Of a stretch of 64,000 nt of DNA, positions 12,788 to 20,689 are shown piece by piece. The DNA comes from Agrococcus sp. Marseille-P2731 (lineage in GTDB: Bacteria; Actinomycetota; Actinomycetes; Actinomycetales; Microbacteriaceae). Location of the stretch: contig NZ_FPEG01000003.1 of assembly GCF_900117395.1 (NCBI RefSeq), forward strand, positions 992,001 through 1,056,000, written 5' to 3'. Numbering within the stretch: position 1 is the first letter of the stretch; every line of letters starts with the position of its first letter. A program made the translations under genes and the position numbers. Below the pieces are notes generated by a model. That model made no database searches and was not told where the DNA came from. It saw only the letters and a list, made by a program, of their open reading frames with translations.

Positions 12788-13795
12788 GTGACCGCTTCCC
12801 CCACTGCCCTGACGACCGTCCTCCTCGACGTCGACACAGGCATCGACGACGCCCTCGCCATCTTCACGGCTGCCCTCTCGAACGAGATCGACCTGGTCGG
12901 CTGCACCGTGGTGTGGGGCAACGTGGATGTCCAGCAAGGGGCGCGCAACACCGCGGCGGTGCTGCAGCTCGCCGGCCACGGCGACGTGCCGATCGCGATC
13001 GGCGCCGCGGGCCCGAGGGGCGGCGCCGAGGCGGTCTTCTCGCCGCAGGTGCACGGCGCTGACGGGCTGGGCGGATGCGCGGACACGGCGCACGTGCCCG
13101 TGCTGTCGCGCGGTCGGTCGGCAGGCGCCGCCGGCAGCCCGGAGAGCGCCGTCGAGCTCATGCTGCGGCTCAGCCACGAGCACGCCGGCGTGCTCGAGAT
13201 CGTCGCGGTCGGACCGCTCACGAACCTCGCTGCGGCACTCGACGTCGATCCGACGCTGCCGGAGCGCATCCGGCAGGTCACCGTCATGGGCGGGGCTGCG
13301 CTCGCGCAGGGCAACGTCAGCGAGACCGCCGAGGCCAACATCTGGCACGACCCGGAGGCCGCGCAGGTGGTGTTCGACGCGCCCTGGGAGCTGACGATGG
13401 TGGGGCTCGACGTGACGATGACCTCGCTCATCACCGATGAGCACCGCGCGCGGCTCGCGGCCGGTGGCGCCGTCGGGCGGTTCTCGAGCGAGATCCTCGA
13501 CTTCTACCTCGACTTCTACGAGCAGTACACGGGCGAGCGGGCCTCCGGGAACCACGACGCGCTCGCGCTCGCGGTCGCCACCGGGCTCGTGAAGACCACC
13601 CTCTCGCCCATCGTCGACGTCACCGTCGACTGCTCCGAGGGGCCGACCCGCGGGCGCACGGTGACGACGCTCGAGGGGGAGTGGGGGCAGTGGCCCGAGC
13701 GCGATGGCGCCCGACACCGCGTCGTGATGGAGGTCGAGCCGGGCTTCGAGGAGCGCATGGTCGACCTGCTGGCGTCAGCGCACCCGGAGGTCTGA
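12788..13795 (+). CDS. inosine/uridine-preferring nucleoside hydrolase
   Basis: A 335-residue member of the IunH/RihABC family, which cleaves the N-glycosidic bond of ribonucleosides to free base and ribose for salvage. The hallmark calcium-binding N-terminus DVDTGIDDALA is present (Asp14, Asp16, Asp20, Asp21). Also present are the central ITVMGG-type strand (VTVMGGAAL), the EANIWHDPEAA loop and a C-terminal NHDALALAVA segment carrying the last metal-binding Asp. The GTG start is preceded by TAGGCT at leaderless spacing. Which nucleosides it prefers cannot be read from sequence. Confidence 0.9.
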   Translation: MTASPTALTTVLLDVDTGIDDALAIFTAALSNEIDLVGCTVVWGNVDVQQGARNTAAVLQLAGHGDVPIAIGAAGPRGGAEAVFSPQVHGADGLGGCADTAHVPVLSRGRSAGAAGSPESAVELMLRLSHEHAGVLEIVAVGPLTNLAAALDVDPTLPERIRQVTVMGGAALAQGNVSETAEANIWHDPEAAQVVFDAPWELTMVGLDVTMTSLITDEHRARLAAGGAVGRFSSEILDFYLDFYEQYTGERASGNHDALALAVATGLVKTTLSPIVDVTVDCSEGPTRGRTVTTLEGEWGQWPERDGARHRVVMEVEPGFEERMVDLLASAHPEV

Positions 13796-13817
13796 CGGCT
13801 GGCAGACTGGGAGGCTC

Positions 13818-14783
13818 GTGCCCGATCACCCCAGTCGGACATCCCTCGAACGGTGCTGCCATGAGCGCCGAGAACGGTGCTGCGTGCCTGCACTCCTGCT
13901 GCTCTGGAACGTGGCGCGCGGTGCGCTCATCGGCGTCAGCGAGATCATCCCCGGTGTGAGCGGCGGCACGATCGCCCTGCTGGTGGGCGTCTACGAGCGA
14001 CTGATCCAGTCGGCCGCGGAGCTCGTGCGGGGCGTCGTGCGGTTCGTCCTCGACGTCCCGCGGGGGCGTGGCACCGCTGGCGCGCGCGAGCACCTGCTCG
14101 CGGTCTCGTGGAGCACCGTGCTGCCGGTCGGCATCGCGATGCTCGCGGCCGTCGTGGTCGGCGCCCGCATCGTCGCGCCCCTCGTGGAAGCGCATCCGCT
14201 CGAGGCTCGGGCCCTGTTCGCGGGGCTCATCGCAGCATCGCTCGTCGTTCCCGCGCGCATGCTCGGCGGGCGCTGGCGGCTGCGCGACTGGGCGCTCGCG
14301 GTGCCGGCGGCGGTGCTGAGCTTCCTCCTCACCGGTCTGCCGGCCGCGGACGCCGCCGAGCCGGGAGCGCTGGCGATCGTCGCATCCGCCGCCGTCGCCA
14401 TCTGCGCGCTCGTGCTGCCGGGCGTCTCCGGCTCCTTCGTGCTCGTGACCACCGGCATGTACGAGCCGACGCTCCGAGCCCTGAACGCCGGCGACGTCGC
14501 GTACGTCGCGCTCTTCGCGGTCGGTGCCGTGCTCGGGCTCGCGGTCTTCGTGCAGGTGCTGCTGTGGCTGCTGCGGCAGCACCATCGCGTGACCCTCGCG
14601 ATCATGACCGGCCTGATGGCGGGCTCGCTGCGGGCGCTGTGGCCCTGGCAGACCGAGGAGCGTGCGCTGCTGGCCCCGAGCGGCGACGTCGTCGCCCTCT
14701 CGCTGTGGTTCGCGCTGGGCCTCGTCGTGGTGGGCGCGCTGCTCGCCGCCGAGGCTCTCGCGAAGCGTCGGTCGAGCCGGTAG
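13818..14783 (+). CDS. DUF368 polytopic membrane protein
   Basis: Up to 321 residues with about eight hydrophobic segments and the family motif RGALIGVSEIIPGVSGGTIA near the N-terminus, repeated in degenerate form in the second half (LVLPGVSGSFVLV). DUF368 proteins are related to the DedA/PopT group implicated in recycling undecaprenyl phosphate or other polyprenyl phosphates across the membrane; that role is inferred from the family. The GTG at 13,818 has GGGAGG 3 bases upstream; GTG 13,884 is a shorter alternative without a clear ribosome site. Confidence 0.85.
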   Translation: MPDHPSRTSLERCCHERRERCCVPALLLLWNVARGALIGVSEIIPGVSGGTIALLVGVYERLIQSAAELVRGVVRFVLDVPRGRGTAGAREHLLAVSWSTVLPVGIAMLAAVVVGARIVAPLVEAHPLEARALFAGLIAASLVVPARMLGGRWRLRDWALAVPAAVLSFLLTGLPAADAAEPGALAIVASAAVAICALVLPGVSGSFVLVTTGMYEPTLRALNAGDVAYVALFAVGAVLGLAVFVQVLLWLLRQHHRVTLAIMTGLMAGSLRALWPWQTEERALLAPSGDVVALSLWFALGLVVVGALLAAEALAKRRSSR

Positions 14784-14794
14784 AGCCGCTCGCG

Positions 14795-15961
14795 TCAGGC
14801 GACCGAGCCCATCCGCCGCACGGCCTCTTCGATCACGTCGGGGCGGGTGCCGAGGTTGAACCGCACGTGGTTCTCGCCGCCGGTGCCGAAGGCCTCGCCG
14901 GCGTTCAGGCCGACGCGGGCGCGCTCGAGGAAGGCCTTCGCCGGACCGGTGGAGAGGCCGACGTAGCCGGCGTCGGCGCGCGACCCCGGGTCGGCGACGC
15001 GCGTCCGGCTGCAGTCGAGCCAGGCGAGGAACGTGGCCTCGCCGGGCTGCCAGCGGATGCTCGGCGCATGCTCGGCGAGCAGGCGCGCGAGCAGCGCGCG
15101 GTTCGAGCGCAGTCCGCCGAGCACCTCGTCGAGCCAGTCGCGGCCGTCGTCGAAGGCGGCGATGTGCGCGATGGAGGCCAGGTGCGAGGGGCCGTGGCTG
15201 ACGACCTCGGCGATGCCCGCGAGGTCGGCGCCCGTGTCCTCGCCGCCCACGATGAGCGCCGTGCGCAGGCCCGCGAGGTTCCAGGCCTTCGAGGCGCTCG
15301 TGATCGAGAAGCCGCGCGGGTCGACGCTCCAGTACGGCGTGAACTCGGCGTCGAACAGCAGCGGGGCGTGCACCTCGTCGGCGATCACGCGCACCGCATG
15401 CCGCGCGGCGATCTGCGCGACGGCCTCGAGCTCTGCGCGCGTGTGCACCGTGCCGGTGGGGTTGTGCGGGTTGCAGAGCAGCAGCACGGCGCCGGCATCC
15501 GCAGAGGCGGCGCAGGCCTGGTCGATGGCGGCCAGGTCGAGCCGCAGGTCGGCGCCGAGCGGCGCCTCCACGACCGCGCGCTCAGCATGCCTCGAGTACG
15601 CGTGGAACGGCGGGTAGACGGGGCTCGGCACGATCACCCGGCCGCCCGGCGGCGTCAGGAGGCGGATGAGCTCGAACGCGCCCATCATGACGTCGGAGAC
15701 GAGCGCAGTGCGCGGCACCTCGACCCGGGCACCCCAGCGATCCTCGGCGAAGCGCGCGAACGCCTCGGCGTAGCCCGTGCCGAACGGGTAGCCGGTGTCG
15801 CCGCGACCCAGGGCATCCGTGACCGCGCGGGTCACCGCCTCGGCCGGCAGCACATCCATCTCCGCCACCCACATCGGCAGCACGTCGGGCTCGAAGAAGC
15901 GCCACTTGATGCTGGTGCGCTGCGAGAGGTCGGCGAAGGACACGCGCTCGAAGGGATGCAT
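14795..15961 (-). CDS. PatB/MalY-type PLP-dependent C-S lyase (cystathionine beta-lyase-like aminotransferase)
   Basis: A 388-residue fold-type I PLP enzyme of the class I/II aminotransferase group. The N-terminal KWRFFEPDVLPMWVAEMD and the segment NPHNPTGTVHT are typical of the MalY/PatB subfamily, which cleaves C-S bonds of cystathionine or cysteine conjugates. The Schiff-base lysine lies in SASKAWNLAGLR, and ADEVHAPL provides the pyridine-N-binding Asp. The ATG at 15,961 has AGAGGA upstream. It is convergent with the DUF368 gene. A role in methionine/cysteine metabolism is likely; true substrate unproven. Confidence 0.88.
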   Translation of the reverse strand: MHPFERVSFADLSQRTSIKWRFFEPDVLPMWVAEMDVLPAEAVTRAVTDALGRGDTGYPFGTGYAEAFARFAEDRWGARVEVPRTALVSDVMMGAFELIRLLTPPGGRVIVPSPVYPPFHAYSRHAERAVVEAPLGADLRLDLAAIDQACAASADAGAVLLLCNPHNPTGTVHTRAELEAVAQIAARHAVRVIADEVHAPLLFDAEFTPYWSVDPRGFSITSASKAWNLAGLRTALIVGGEDTGADLAGIAEVVSHGPSHLASIAHIAAFDDGRDWLDEVLGGLRSNRALLARLLAEHAPSIRWQPGEATFLAWLDCSRTRVADPGSRADAGYVGLSTGPAKAFLERARVGLNAGEAFGTGGENHVRFNLGTRPDVIEEAVRRMGSVA

Positions 15962-16038
15962 GGCCTCATCCTCTCAACCGGCCAGCTGGCAGGGCAGCAC
16001 CGCCTGGCGGGCTCGCGCACCGATGGGCTGGTCGAGCG

Positions 16039-16536
16039 TCAGGCGACCTGGCGCATCAGGCCCGTGTCGACGTCGTAGAGGAAGCCCCCGACGCGCGCGC
16101 GGTCACCGATCAGCGGGTGCGAGCGCACGCGGTGCACGTCCTCGATGATCGCCAGCTCCTGGTGCTCGATCGCGCCGAGGTCGAGCCACGACGCGTCGTG
16201 CCCGGCCGCGGACGAGATGTCGGCGAGCAGCTCGCGCTCGGACTTCGAGGCCATCGCGCAGCGCGTGTGCTGGACGAGCAGGATGCGGTCGACGCCGAGC
16301 AGGTTCGCGCCGAGCACGAGTGCGACGAGCGTGCGCTCGGTGGCGCGGCCGCCGGGGTTGCGGAGGATCTTCGCGTCGCCGGGCACGAGCCCGATCATGC
16401 CGAGCGGGTCGATGCGGGAATCCATGCACGTCACCATCGCCACGCCCGACTTCGCGACGCCGTCGAAGCCCTGCAGGTCGAAGTTGGCGGAGAACTCCCG
16501 GTTGTGCGCGAGCAGGTCGTCGAAGGCGTGATCCAT
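16039..16536 (-). CDS. beta-class carbonic anhydrase
   Basis: A 165-residue beta-carbonic anhydrase resembling the short actinobacterial type (Rv1284-like). The zinc site is complete: Cys37-x-Asp39-x-Arg41 in VTCMDSRID, and His90 and Cys93 in QHTRCAM. It interconverts CO2 and bicarbonate in the cytoplasm. ATG 16,536 is chosen because TAGGTT lies 7 bases upstream (leaderless spacing); an upstream ATG at 16,590 would run into the divergent MazG-like gene. It is divergent from that gene with under 40 bases between. Confidence 0.9.
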   Translation of the reverse strand: MDHAFDDLLAHNREFSANFDLQGFDGVAKSGVAMVTCMDSRIDPLGMIGLVPGDAKILRNPGGRATERTLVALVLGANLLGVDRILLVQHTRCAMASKSERELLADISSAAGHDASWLDLGAIEHQELAIIEDVHRVRSHPLIGDRARVGGFLYDVDTGLMRQVA

Positions 16537-16543
16537 GGTCAAG

Positions 16544-16549
16544 AACCTA
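16544..16549 (-). promoter_or_regulatory. -10-like box TAGGTT for the carbonic anhydrase gene
   Basis: On the minus strand TAGGTT ends 7 bases before ATG 16,536. The space to the divergent gene is so short that the two promoters must overlap. Confidence 0.45.
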
Positions 16550-16564
16550 TGCCCTCGTGCGAGC

Positions 16565-16924
16565 ATGGCCCGCATGGAGATCCGCGCCACCGCCCGACAG
16601 ATCGACGCGATCTCGCGCCGCTACGCCGAGATCTACGGCTTCGAGCGCGACGCCGACTGGCTGGTGCTGAAGCTGCAGGAAGAGGTCGGCGAGCTCGTGC
16701 AGGCCTATCTCGCGAAGACGGGCAGGCAGCGCGACAAGGGGCACAGCGCCGAGGAGATCGAGCGGCGCTTCAGCCTCGAGCTCGCGGATGCGCTGGGCAT
16801 GCTGCTCGCGCTCGCGGAGGCGACGGGCGTCGACATCGAGCAGGCCATCGATGACAAGTGGCTCGTCTGGGATCGCCGCACCTCGCAGCGCGCTGGCGAG
16901 CTCGACGCCCCCGCGCACGACTGA
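16565..16924 (+). CDS. MazG-like nucleotide pyrophosphohydrolase
   Basis: About 119 residues of all-alpha MazG/NTP-PPase fold: KLQEEVGELVQAYL carries the first metal-binding EExxE, and ELADALGMLLALAEATG supplies the second ExxD. Such single-domain proteins hydrolyse (d)NTPs or modified nucleotides to the monophosphate and pyrophosphate. ATG 16,565 and ATG 16,574 are both possible; neither has a visible ribosome site. The gene is divergent from the carbonic anhydrase gene, so the true 5' end is constrained to this narrow gap. Confidence 0.8.
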   Translation: MARMEIRATARQIDAISRRYAEIYGFERDADWLVLKLQEEVGELVQAYLAKTGRQRDKGHSAEEIERRFSLELADALGMLLALAEATGVDIEQAIDDKWLVWDRRTSQRAGELDAPAHD

Positions 16925-16982
16925 TCGGCACGAGGCCCCGACTGTCGCCCGATCCGCACTGCTGCGCGCCAGGCACGGCAGA

Positions 16983-16988
16983 TAGCCT
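16983..16988 (+). promoter_or_regulatory. -10-like box TAGCCT
   Basis: TAGCCT ends 6 bases before ATG 16,995, suggesting a leaderless transcript. Confidence 0.5.
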
Positions 16989-16994
16989 GCCTGC

Positions 16995-18314
16995 ATGACG
17001 CAGACCGCCATCATCGTCGGTGCAGGACTGGGCGGCCTCGCCGCAGCTCGAGGCCTCGAGGCCGCAGGCTGGCAGGTGCGCGTGCTCGAGGCGGCGCCGC
17101 AGGTGCGCGCCATGGGCGCCGGCATCTCCATCACCGAGAACGGCCTCGCGGCGCTCGACGAGCTCGGCGTCGGCGACGCCGTGCGCGAGGCCGCGGTGCG
17201 CGCGCTGCCCGAGGGCACCTTCACCGACCAGGGCACGCCGCTGCAGCGAGGCATGCACGCCGACTCGAGCGCCATCCGCGCCATCCACCGGGGCACGCTG
17301 CTCGACATCCTGCGCGGCGACCGCGAGGTCGAGACCGGCATGCGCGTCGTGTCTGCGACGGATGCGTCCGAGGGCTCGCGCCCCTCGGTCACGATCGAGC
17401 ACGGCGCGGCCGACCCCGACTCCTCCGACGCGCGCTCGGAGCGCGAGCGCCGCAAGGATCGCGCGCGCGGCACGAAGCTGGGGCGCCGGCTGCACCGCGC
17501 GCTCGAGCCGGGCGACGACCCCATCGACCGCAGGGCAGAGGCGCGTGCCTCGAAGGCACAGGTGCGCGCCGTCGAGGAGTCGCGCTTCGAGCGCCTCGAG
17601 GCAGACCTCGTCGTCGGGGCCGATGGCATCGACTCGGCGGTGCGTCGCGCGCTGTGGCCGAAGGCTCGCACCGACTACTCGGGCGCCACCTCGTGGTACG
17701 GCGTCGTGCAGGCAGCGGCCGACTCCCCGGCCGGGCCGCGGGTCTACCTCGGTCGCGGCGCCGAGTTCGGCATGGAGCCGATCGACGGCGGGCGCATCTA
17801 CTGGTGGGGCATGGCGTTCGCGCGCATGGGGCGCAGCTCCAAGGACGAGATCGCCGCAGCGCTGCGGCAGTTCGACGACTGGGCGCCAGAGGTGCGCGAC
17901 CACATCGCTGCGACGGCGCAGCAGGGCATCGTCCACCGCGACCTGTGGTCGCTCGCGACCCGCCTCGACTCCTACCACCGGCCCGGCGTCGTGCTCGTCG
18001 GCGATGCGGCCCACGCGATGCTGCCGACGCTCGGCCAGGGCGGCAACACGACCTTCGAGGATGCCGCCACGCTCGGCATCCTGCTCGAGGAGCACGGCAC
18101 CGAGGATGCGCTGGAGGCCTACGACGCTGAGCGCATCGCCCGCACGCAGCGCCTCATGGGCCTGTCGGAGCGCATCGCGCGCTCGAGCACGCGCACGCGC
18201 AGCCCGCTGCTCGTGGCGGCGCGCAACGGCCTGCTGAACCTCACCCCGGCGCTCGCGAGCGAGATCGCGGCCGATTGGGTGCTGGCCTGGCGCTCGCCGC
18301 GCGACCCGAGCTGA
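16995..18314 (+). CDS. FAD-dependent aromatic-ring-type monooxygenase with a charged insertion
   Basis: A 439-residue group A flavin monooxygenase (salicylate/3-hydroxybenzoate hydroxylase-like). GAGLGGLAAARGL (10-22) is the FAD Rossmann motif, DLVVGADGIDSAVRR (204-218) the DG motif, and VVLVGDAAHAMLPTLGQGG the GD motif. Between the Rossmann half and the DG motif, about residues 138-198, sits an Arg/Glu/Asp-rich stretch not found in ordinary members. It falls where a short beta hairpin is expected. No aromatic-degradation genes adjoin it, so the substrate is open. The start follows a TAGCCT box. Confidence 0.85.
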   Translation: MTQTAIIVGAGLGGLAAARGLEAAGWQVRVLEAAPQVRAMGAGISITENGLAALDELGVGDAVREAAVRALPEGTFTDQGTPLQRGMHADSSAIRAIHRGTLLDILRGDREVETGMRVVSATDASEGSRPSVTIEHGAADPDSSDARSERERRKDRARGTKLGRRLHRALEPGDDPIDRRAEARASKAQVRAVEESRFERLEADLVVGADGIDSAVRRALWPKARTDYSGATSWYGVVQAAADSPAGPRVYLGRGAEFGMEPIDGGRIYWWGMAFARMGRSSKDEIAAALRQFDDWAPEVRDHIAATAQQGIVHRDLWSLATRLDSYHRPGVVLVGDAAHAMLPTLGQGGNTTFEDAATLGILLEEHGTEDALEAYDAERIARTQRLMGLSERIARSSTRTRSPLLVAARNGLLNLTPALASEIAADWVLAWRSPRDPS

Positions 18315-18328
18315 CGGGAACAGGCCCC

Positions 18329-18808
18329 TCAGGTTCGCGGCGCCTCGGCACTGCCCTGCGCCGCACGGGCGGCCAGACCCCGTGGTCGCGCGCCCTCCGG
18401 GCGCTCCTGCGCCTCGGCGAGCAGGAGCGGGAAGATCAGCTCGCGGTTGAGCGGCGCCTCCGCCTCGTCGTCGATGCCCACCGAGGGGTGGATCCAGCGC
18501 ACCGCCTCGATCTCTGCCCGGGGTTCGGGGTCGATCGCCAGCCGCGAGCGGAAGACGCTGGCCCGCAGCGCGAAGCCCGCCTCGTTCGCCGCCCGCGTCT
18601 CGAAGTCGCCCATCGGATGCAGCCCGTCGATCGCGATCTCGACGCCGAGCTCCTCGCGCACCTCCCGCACGGCGCACTCGGCCGCGCTCTCGCCGGCCTC
18701 GGGCTTGCCGCCCGGCAGCATCCACGCGCTCGTGCCGCGCTTGCGCACCGTCAGCACCGCGCCGTCAGCGCGCTCGAAGCAGATCGCCGACACGGTGATG
18801 ACGCCCAT
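18329..18808 (-). CDS. Nudix hydrolase
   Basis: A 159-residue Nudix-fold pyrophosphohydrolase with a perfect Nudix box at residues 34-56 (GKPEAGESAAE...REVREELG, showing GX5EX7REUXEEXGU). It has the preceding WMLPGG strand typical of MutT-like and ADP-ribose-type members. It hydrolyses a nucleoside diphosphate linked to some moiety; substrate cannot be predicted. The C-terminal 25 residues are Ala/Arg-rich and disordered-looking. The start follows TAGCCT at leaderless spacing. It ends 14 bases from the convergent monooxygenase gene. Confidence 0.9.
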   Translation of the reverse strand: MGVITVSAICFERADGAVLTVRKRGTSAWMLPGGKPEAGESAAECAVREVREELGVEIAIDGLHPMGDFETRAANEAGFALRASVFRSRLAIDPEPRAEIEAVRWIHPSVGIDDEAEAPLNRELIFPLLLAEAQERPEGARPRGLAARAAQGSAEAPRT

Positions 18809-18814
18809 GCGATC

Positions 18815-18820
18815 AGGCTA
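18815..18820 (-). promoter_or_regulatory. -10-like box TAGCCT for the Nudix gene
   Basis: On the minus strand TAGCCT ends 6 bases before ATG 18,808, matching the leaderless pattern. Confidence 0.5.
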
Positions 18821-18835
18821 GGCGGTGCTGGCCGC

Positions 18836-18851
18836 TGGGGAGTTCTCCCCA
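18836..18851. promoter_or_regulatory. 16-bp palindrome between the Nudix and ESAT-6-like genes
   Basis: TGGGGAG and CTCCCCA flank TT in the divergent region. It lies just upstream of the Nudix promoter and 80-95 bases before the ESAT-6-like start. It could be an operator; no cognate regulator is recognisable. Confidence 0.3.
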
Positions 18852-18932
18852 TCGCGCTTCCAGGATCCTCGGCCTACGTTGATGATGCTGGCTCGCACGG
18901 GCAGCACAAGGCTTGAGGAAAGGAACGATCGC

Positions 18933-19220
18933 ATGAGCGACTTCGGAGCTTCATATTCCGAGATGGAGTCGGTGGCGGGCAAGCTCGACACTGGCAAGGA
19001 GGACATCTCGGGTGTCCTGAAGGACCTGAAGAGCCAGGTGGACACGCTGCTGGGCGAGGACTTCAAGACGCAGCACGCGTCGGGCAAGTTCGGTGAGGGC
19101 TACGAGGAGCTCACCACGGGTCTGGACCAGGCCATCGAGGGCATCTCGGACATGGGCGAGGCGCTGCGCGGCATGATGCAGGCGATCCAGTCGCTCGACG
19201 AGCAGCTCGCCGGCAGCTGA
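18933..19220 (+). CDS. orphan ESAT-6/WXG100-like small protein
   Basis: A 95-residue helical protein (MSDFGASYSEMESVAGKLDT start) with the helix-turn-helix size and heptad pattern of WXG100 proteins. The signature W-x-G is replaced by Phe44-Lys-Thr46 within DFKTQHASGKFGEGYEEL, though the downstream F and Y positions fit. It resembles the group called pore-forming ESAT-6 family in actinobacteria. There is no EssC/EccC ATPase, second WXG partner or toxin nearby, and no C-terminal YxxxD/E signal, so secretion by a type VII system is unproven. A strong ribosome site (GAGGAAAGGAA) precedes the ATG; a hairpin follows. Confidence 0.8.
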   Translation: MSDFGASYSEMESVAGKLDTGKEDISGVLKDLKSQVDTLLGEDFKTQHASGKFGEGYEELTTGLDQAIEGISDMGEALRGMMQAIQSLDEQLAGS

Positions 19221-19235
19221 CACGCTGATCTGCGC

Positions 19236-19266
19236 AGGATGGCGGGCCGGCAGCGCCCGCCATCTT
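19236..19266. terminator. terminator between the ESAT-6-like gene and lrp
   Basis: GATGGCGGGC pairs perfectly with GCCCGCCATC across a 7-base loop, and the stem extends by an A-T and a G-U pair. It lies 16 bases after the ESAT-6-like stop and serves both convergent genes. Confidence 0.8.
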
Positions 19267-19282
19267 GCTGTGCCGGTCGGCA

Positions 19283-19720
19283 CTACCCAGCGTGGCGGCT
19301 GATGAGCTTCGAGAGCAGGATGGCCGAGGTCGTGTGGTCGACCGAGGCGGCGGCGCGCACCTTCTCGAGCGCTTCCTCGAAGGCGATCACGTCGCGCGCG
19401 CGCATCATGACGATCGCGTCGGCCTTGCCGGTGACCGTGCTCGCCTCGATGACCTCCGGCACGCCGGCGAGCATGCGCTTCAGGTCGGCGGGGGAGACGG
19501 TGCCGCGGCAGAAGAGCTCTACATACGCCTCTGTCGCGAGGCCTTCGACCTTCGGATCGATCTGCACCGTGAAGCCGCGGATCACCCCGTCGGCGATCAG
19601 GCGGTCGATGCGCCGCTTCACCGCGGAGGCGGACAGCCCCACCTCCGCGCCGATGTCGGCGTAGCCTGCGCGCGCGTTCAGGCGCAACTGGTCGATGATG
19701 CCGTGATCGATGCGGTCCAT
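19283..19720 (-). CDS. Lrp/AsnC-family transcriptional regulator
   Basis: A 145-residue Lrp/AsnC protein. The N-terminal helix-turn-helix is DHGIIDQLRLNARAGYADIG to AVKRRIDRLIADGVI, and the C-terminal RAM-type ligand-binding domain includes VTGKADAIVMMRARD. It is divergent from the DDAH-like/rocD operon, with 91 bases between starts, so it is the likely regulator of that operon. Arginine or ornithine is the plausible effector. The ATG at 19,720 is favoured by TAGATT 7 bases upstream. The specific ligand is inference from context. Confidence 0.9.
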   Translation of the reverse strand: MDRIDHGIIDQLRLNARAGYADIGAEVGLSASAVKRRIDRLIADGVIRGFTVQIDPKVEGLATEAYVELFCRGTVSPADLKRMLAGVPEVIEASTVTGKADAIVMMRARDVIAFEEALEKVRAAASVDHTTSAILLSKLISRHAG

Positions 19721-19727
19721 ATGCACG

Positions 19728-19733
19728 AATCTA
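19728..19733 (-). promoter_or_regulatory. -10-like box TAGATT for the Lrp gene
   Basis: Minus-strand TAGATT ends 7 bases before ATG 19,720, consistent with a leaderless Lrp transcript. Confidence 0.45.
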
Positions 19734-19777
19734 CGGCCGACAGGGGTCGATCTGCAAAGAAAGTGCGCTTCGGCCCG

Positions 19778-19787
19778 CGCAATTGCG
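19778..19787. promoter_or_regulatory. palindrome CGCAATTGCG in the lrp / DDAH-like intergenic region
   Basis: A perfect 10-bp palindrome in a locally AT-richer stretch, about 25 bases before the DDAH-like ATG. A partial copy (TTCGTTGCG) follows. This is a candidate Lrp operator; Lrp proteins bind loosely conserved palindromes with A/T centres. Confidence 0.4.
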
Positions 19788-19811
19788 TCGATTCGTTGCG
19801 ACCATCGAAGC

Positions 19812-20651
19812 ATGCAGCACACCGCCACCTCGACCGCGCTCTCGGGCGACCGCACCGCCAAGTCCAAGACGGTGCTCATGTGCCGACCGGAGCACTTCAC
19901 GGTCAGCTACGCCATCAACCCGTGGATGGACCCCTCGAAGCCGACGCGCACCGAGGTCGCCCTCGCGCAGTGGCAGACGCTGCACGACGTTTACGTCGGC
20001 CTCGGCTACGACGTCGAGCTGATCGACCCGGTGACCGGGCTCGACGACATGGTCTACGCAGCGAACGGCGGCTTCACGCTCGACGGCAAGGCCTACGGCG
20101 CCAAGTTCACCTATGCGGAGCGCATGCCCGAAGGCCCCGCCTACATGGCATGGTTCGCCGACAACGGCTTCGAGGTGCACGAGCCCGAGCACGTCAACGA
20201 GGGCGAGGGCGACATGCTGCTCTCGCAGGGAGCGATCCTGGCCGGCCACGGGTTCCGCACGAGCCTCGAGTCGCACGACGAGCTGCGACGCGCCTTCGAC
20301 CGCGAGGTCGTGAGCCTGCGCCTGGTCGACCCGCGGTTCTACCACCTCGACACCGCGATGGCGATCCTCGACGACGAGCAGATCGCCTACCTGCCGGCCG
20401 CCTTCGACGAGGCCAGCCAGGCCGTGCTCCAGCGCCGCTACCCCGACGCCGTCATCGTCGACGAGGTCGACGCATCCGTCCTGGGCCTGAACTCCTTCGG
20501 CGACGGCCGCACGATGGTGATCGCTCAGCGCGCCACCGGCTTCGAGCGCCAGCTCGCCGAGCGCGGCTTCGAGACCATCGGCCTCGACCTCTCCGAGCTG
20601 CTGCTCGGCGGGGGCGGCATCAAGTGCTGCACGCTCGAGCTGCGCCGCTGA
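19812..20651 (+). CDS. DDAH-like amidinohydrolase (dimethylargininase or arginine dihydrolase)
   Basis: A 279-residue pentein-fold enzyme of the DDAH/arginine dihydrolase group. Catalytic Cys272 lies in GGGGIKCCTLEL and the His178 relay in RFYHLDTAM. The acidic EGEGD segment is near 130-134, and Asn85 is in MVYAANGG where many guanidino-modifying enzymes carry Asp. DDAH converts methylated arginines to citrulline; arginine dihydrolases convert arginine straight to ornithine. The next gene is rocD, which needs ornithine, so the dihydrolase reading is attractive (see findings). ATG 19,812 gives the best alignment; its ribosome site is weak. Confidence 0.82.
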   Translation: MQHTATSTALSGDRTAKSKTVLMCRPEHFTVSYAINPWMDPSKPTRTEVALAQWQTLHDVYVGLGYDVELIDPVTGLDDMVYAANGGFTLDGKAYGAKFTYAERMPEGPAYMAWFADNGFEVHEPEHVNEGEGDMLLSQGAILAGHGFRTSLESHDELRRAFDREVVSLRLVDPRFYHLDTAMAILDDEQIAYLPAAFDEASQAVLQRRYPDAVIVDEVDASVLGLNSFGDGRTMVIAQRATGFERQLAERGFETIGLDLSELLLGGGGIKCCTLELRR

Positions 20652-20689
20652 CCACGCACCCCATCACGACGACGAACCAGGAGACGACG

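Noticed and set aside
13861-13959. ATG at 13,861 as the start of the DUF368 gene
   Set aside because: It is in a different frame from the membrane protein; the in-frame GTG starts at 13,818 or 13,884 are the only options.
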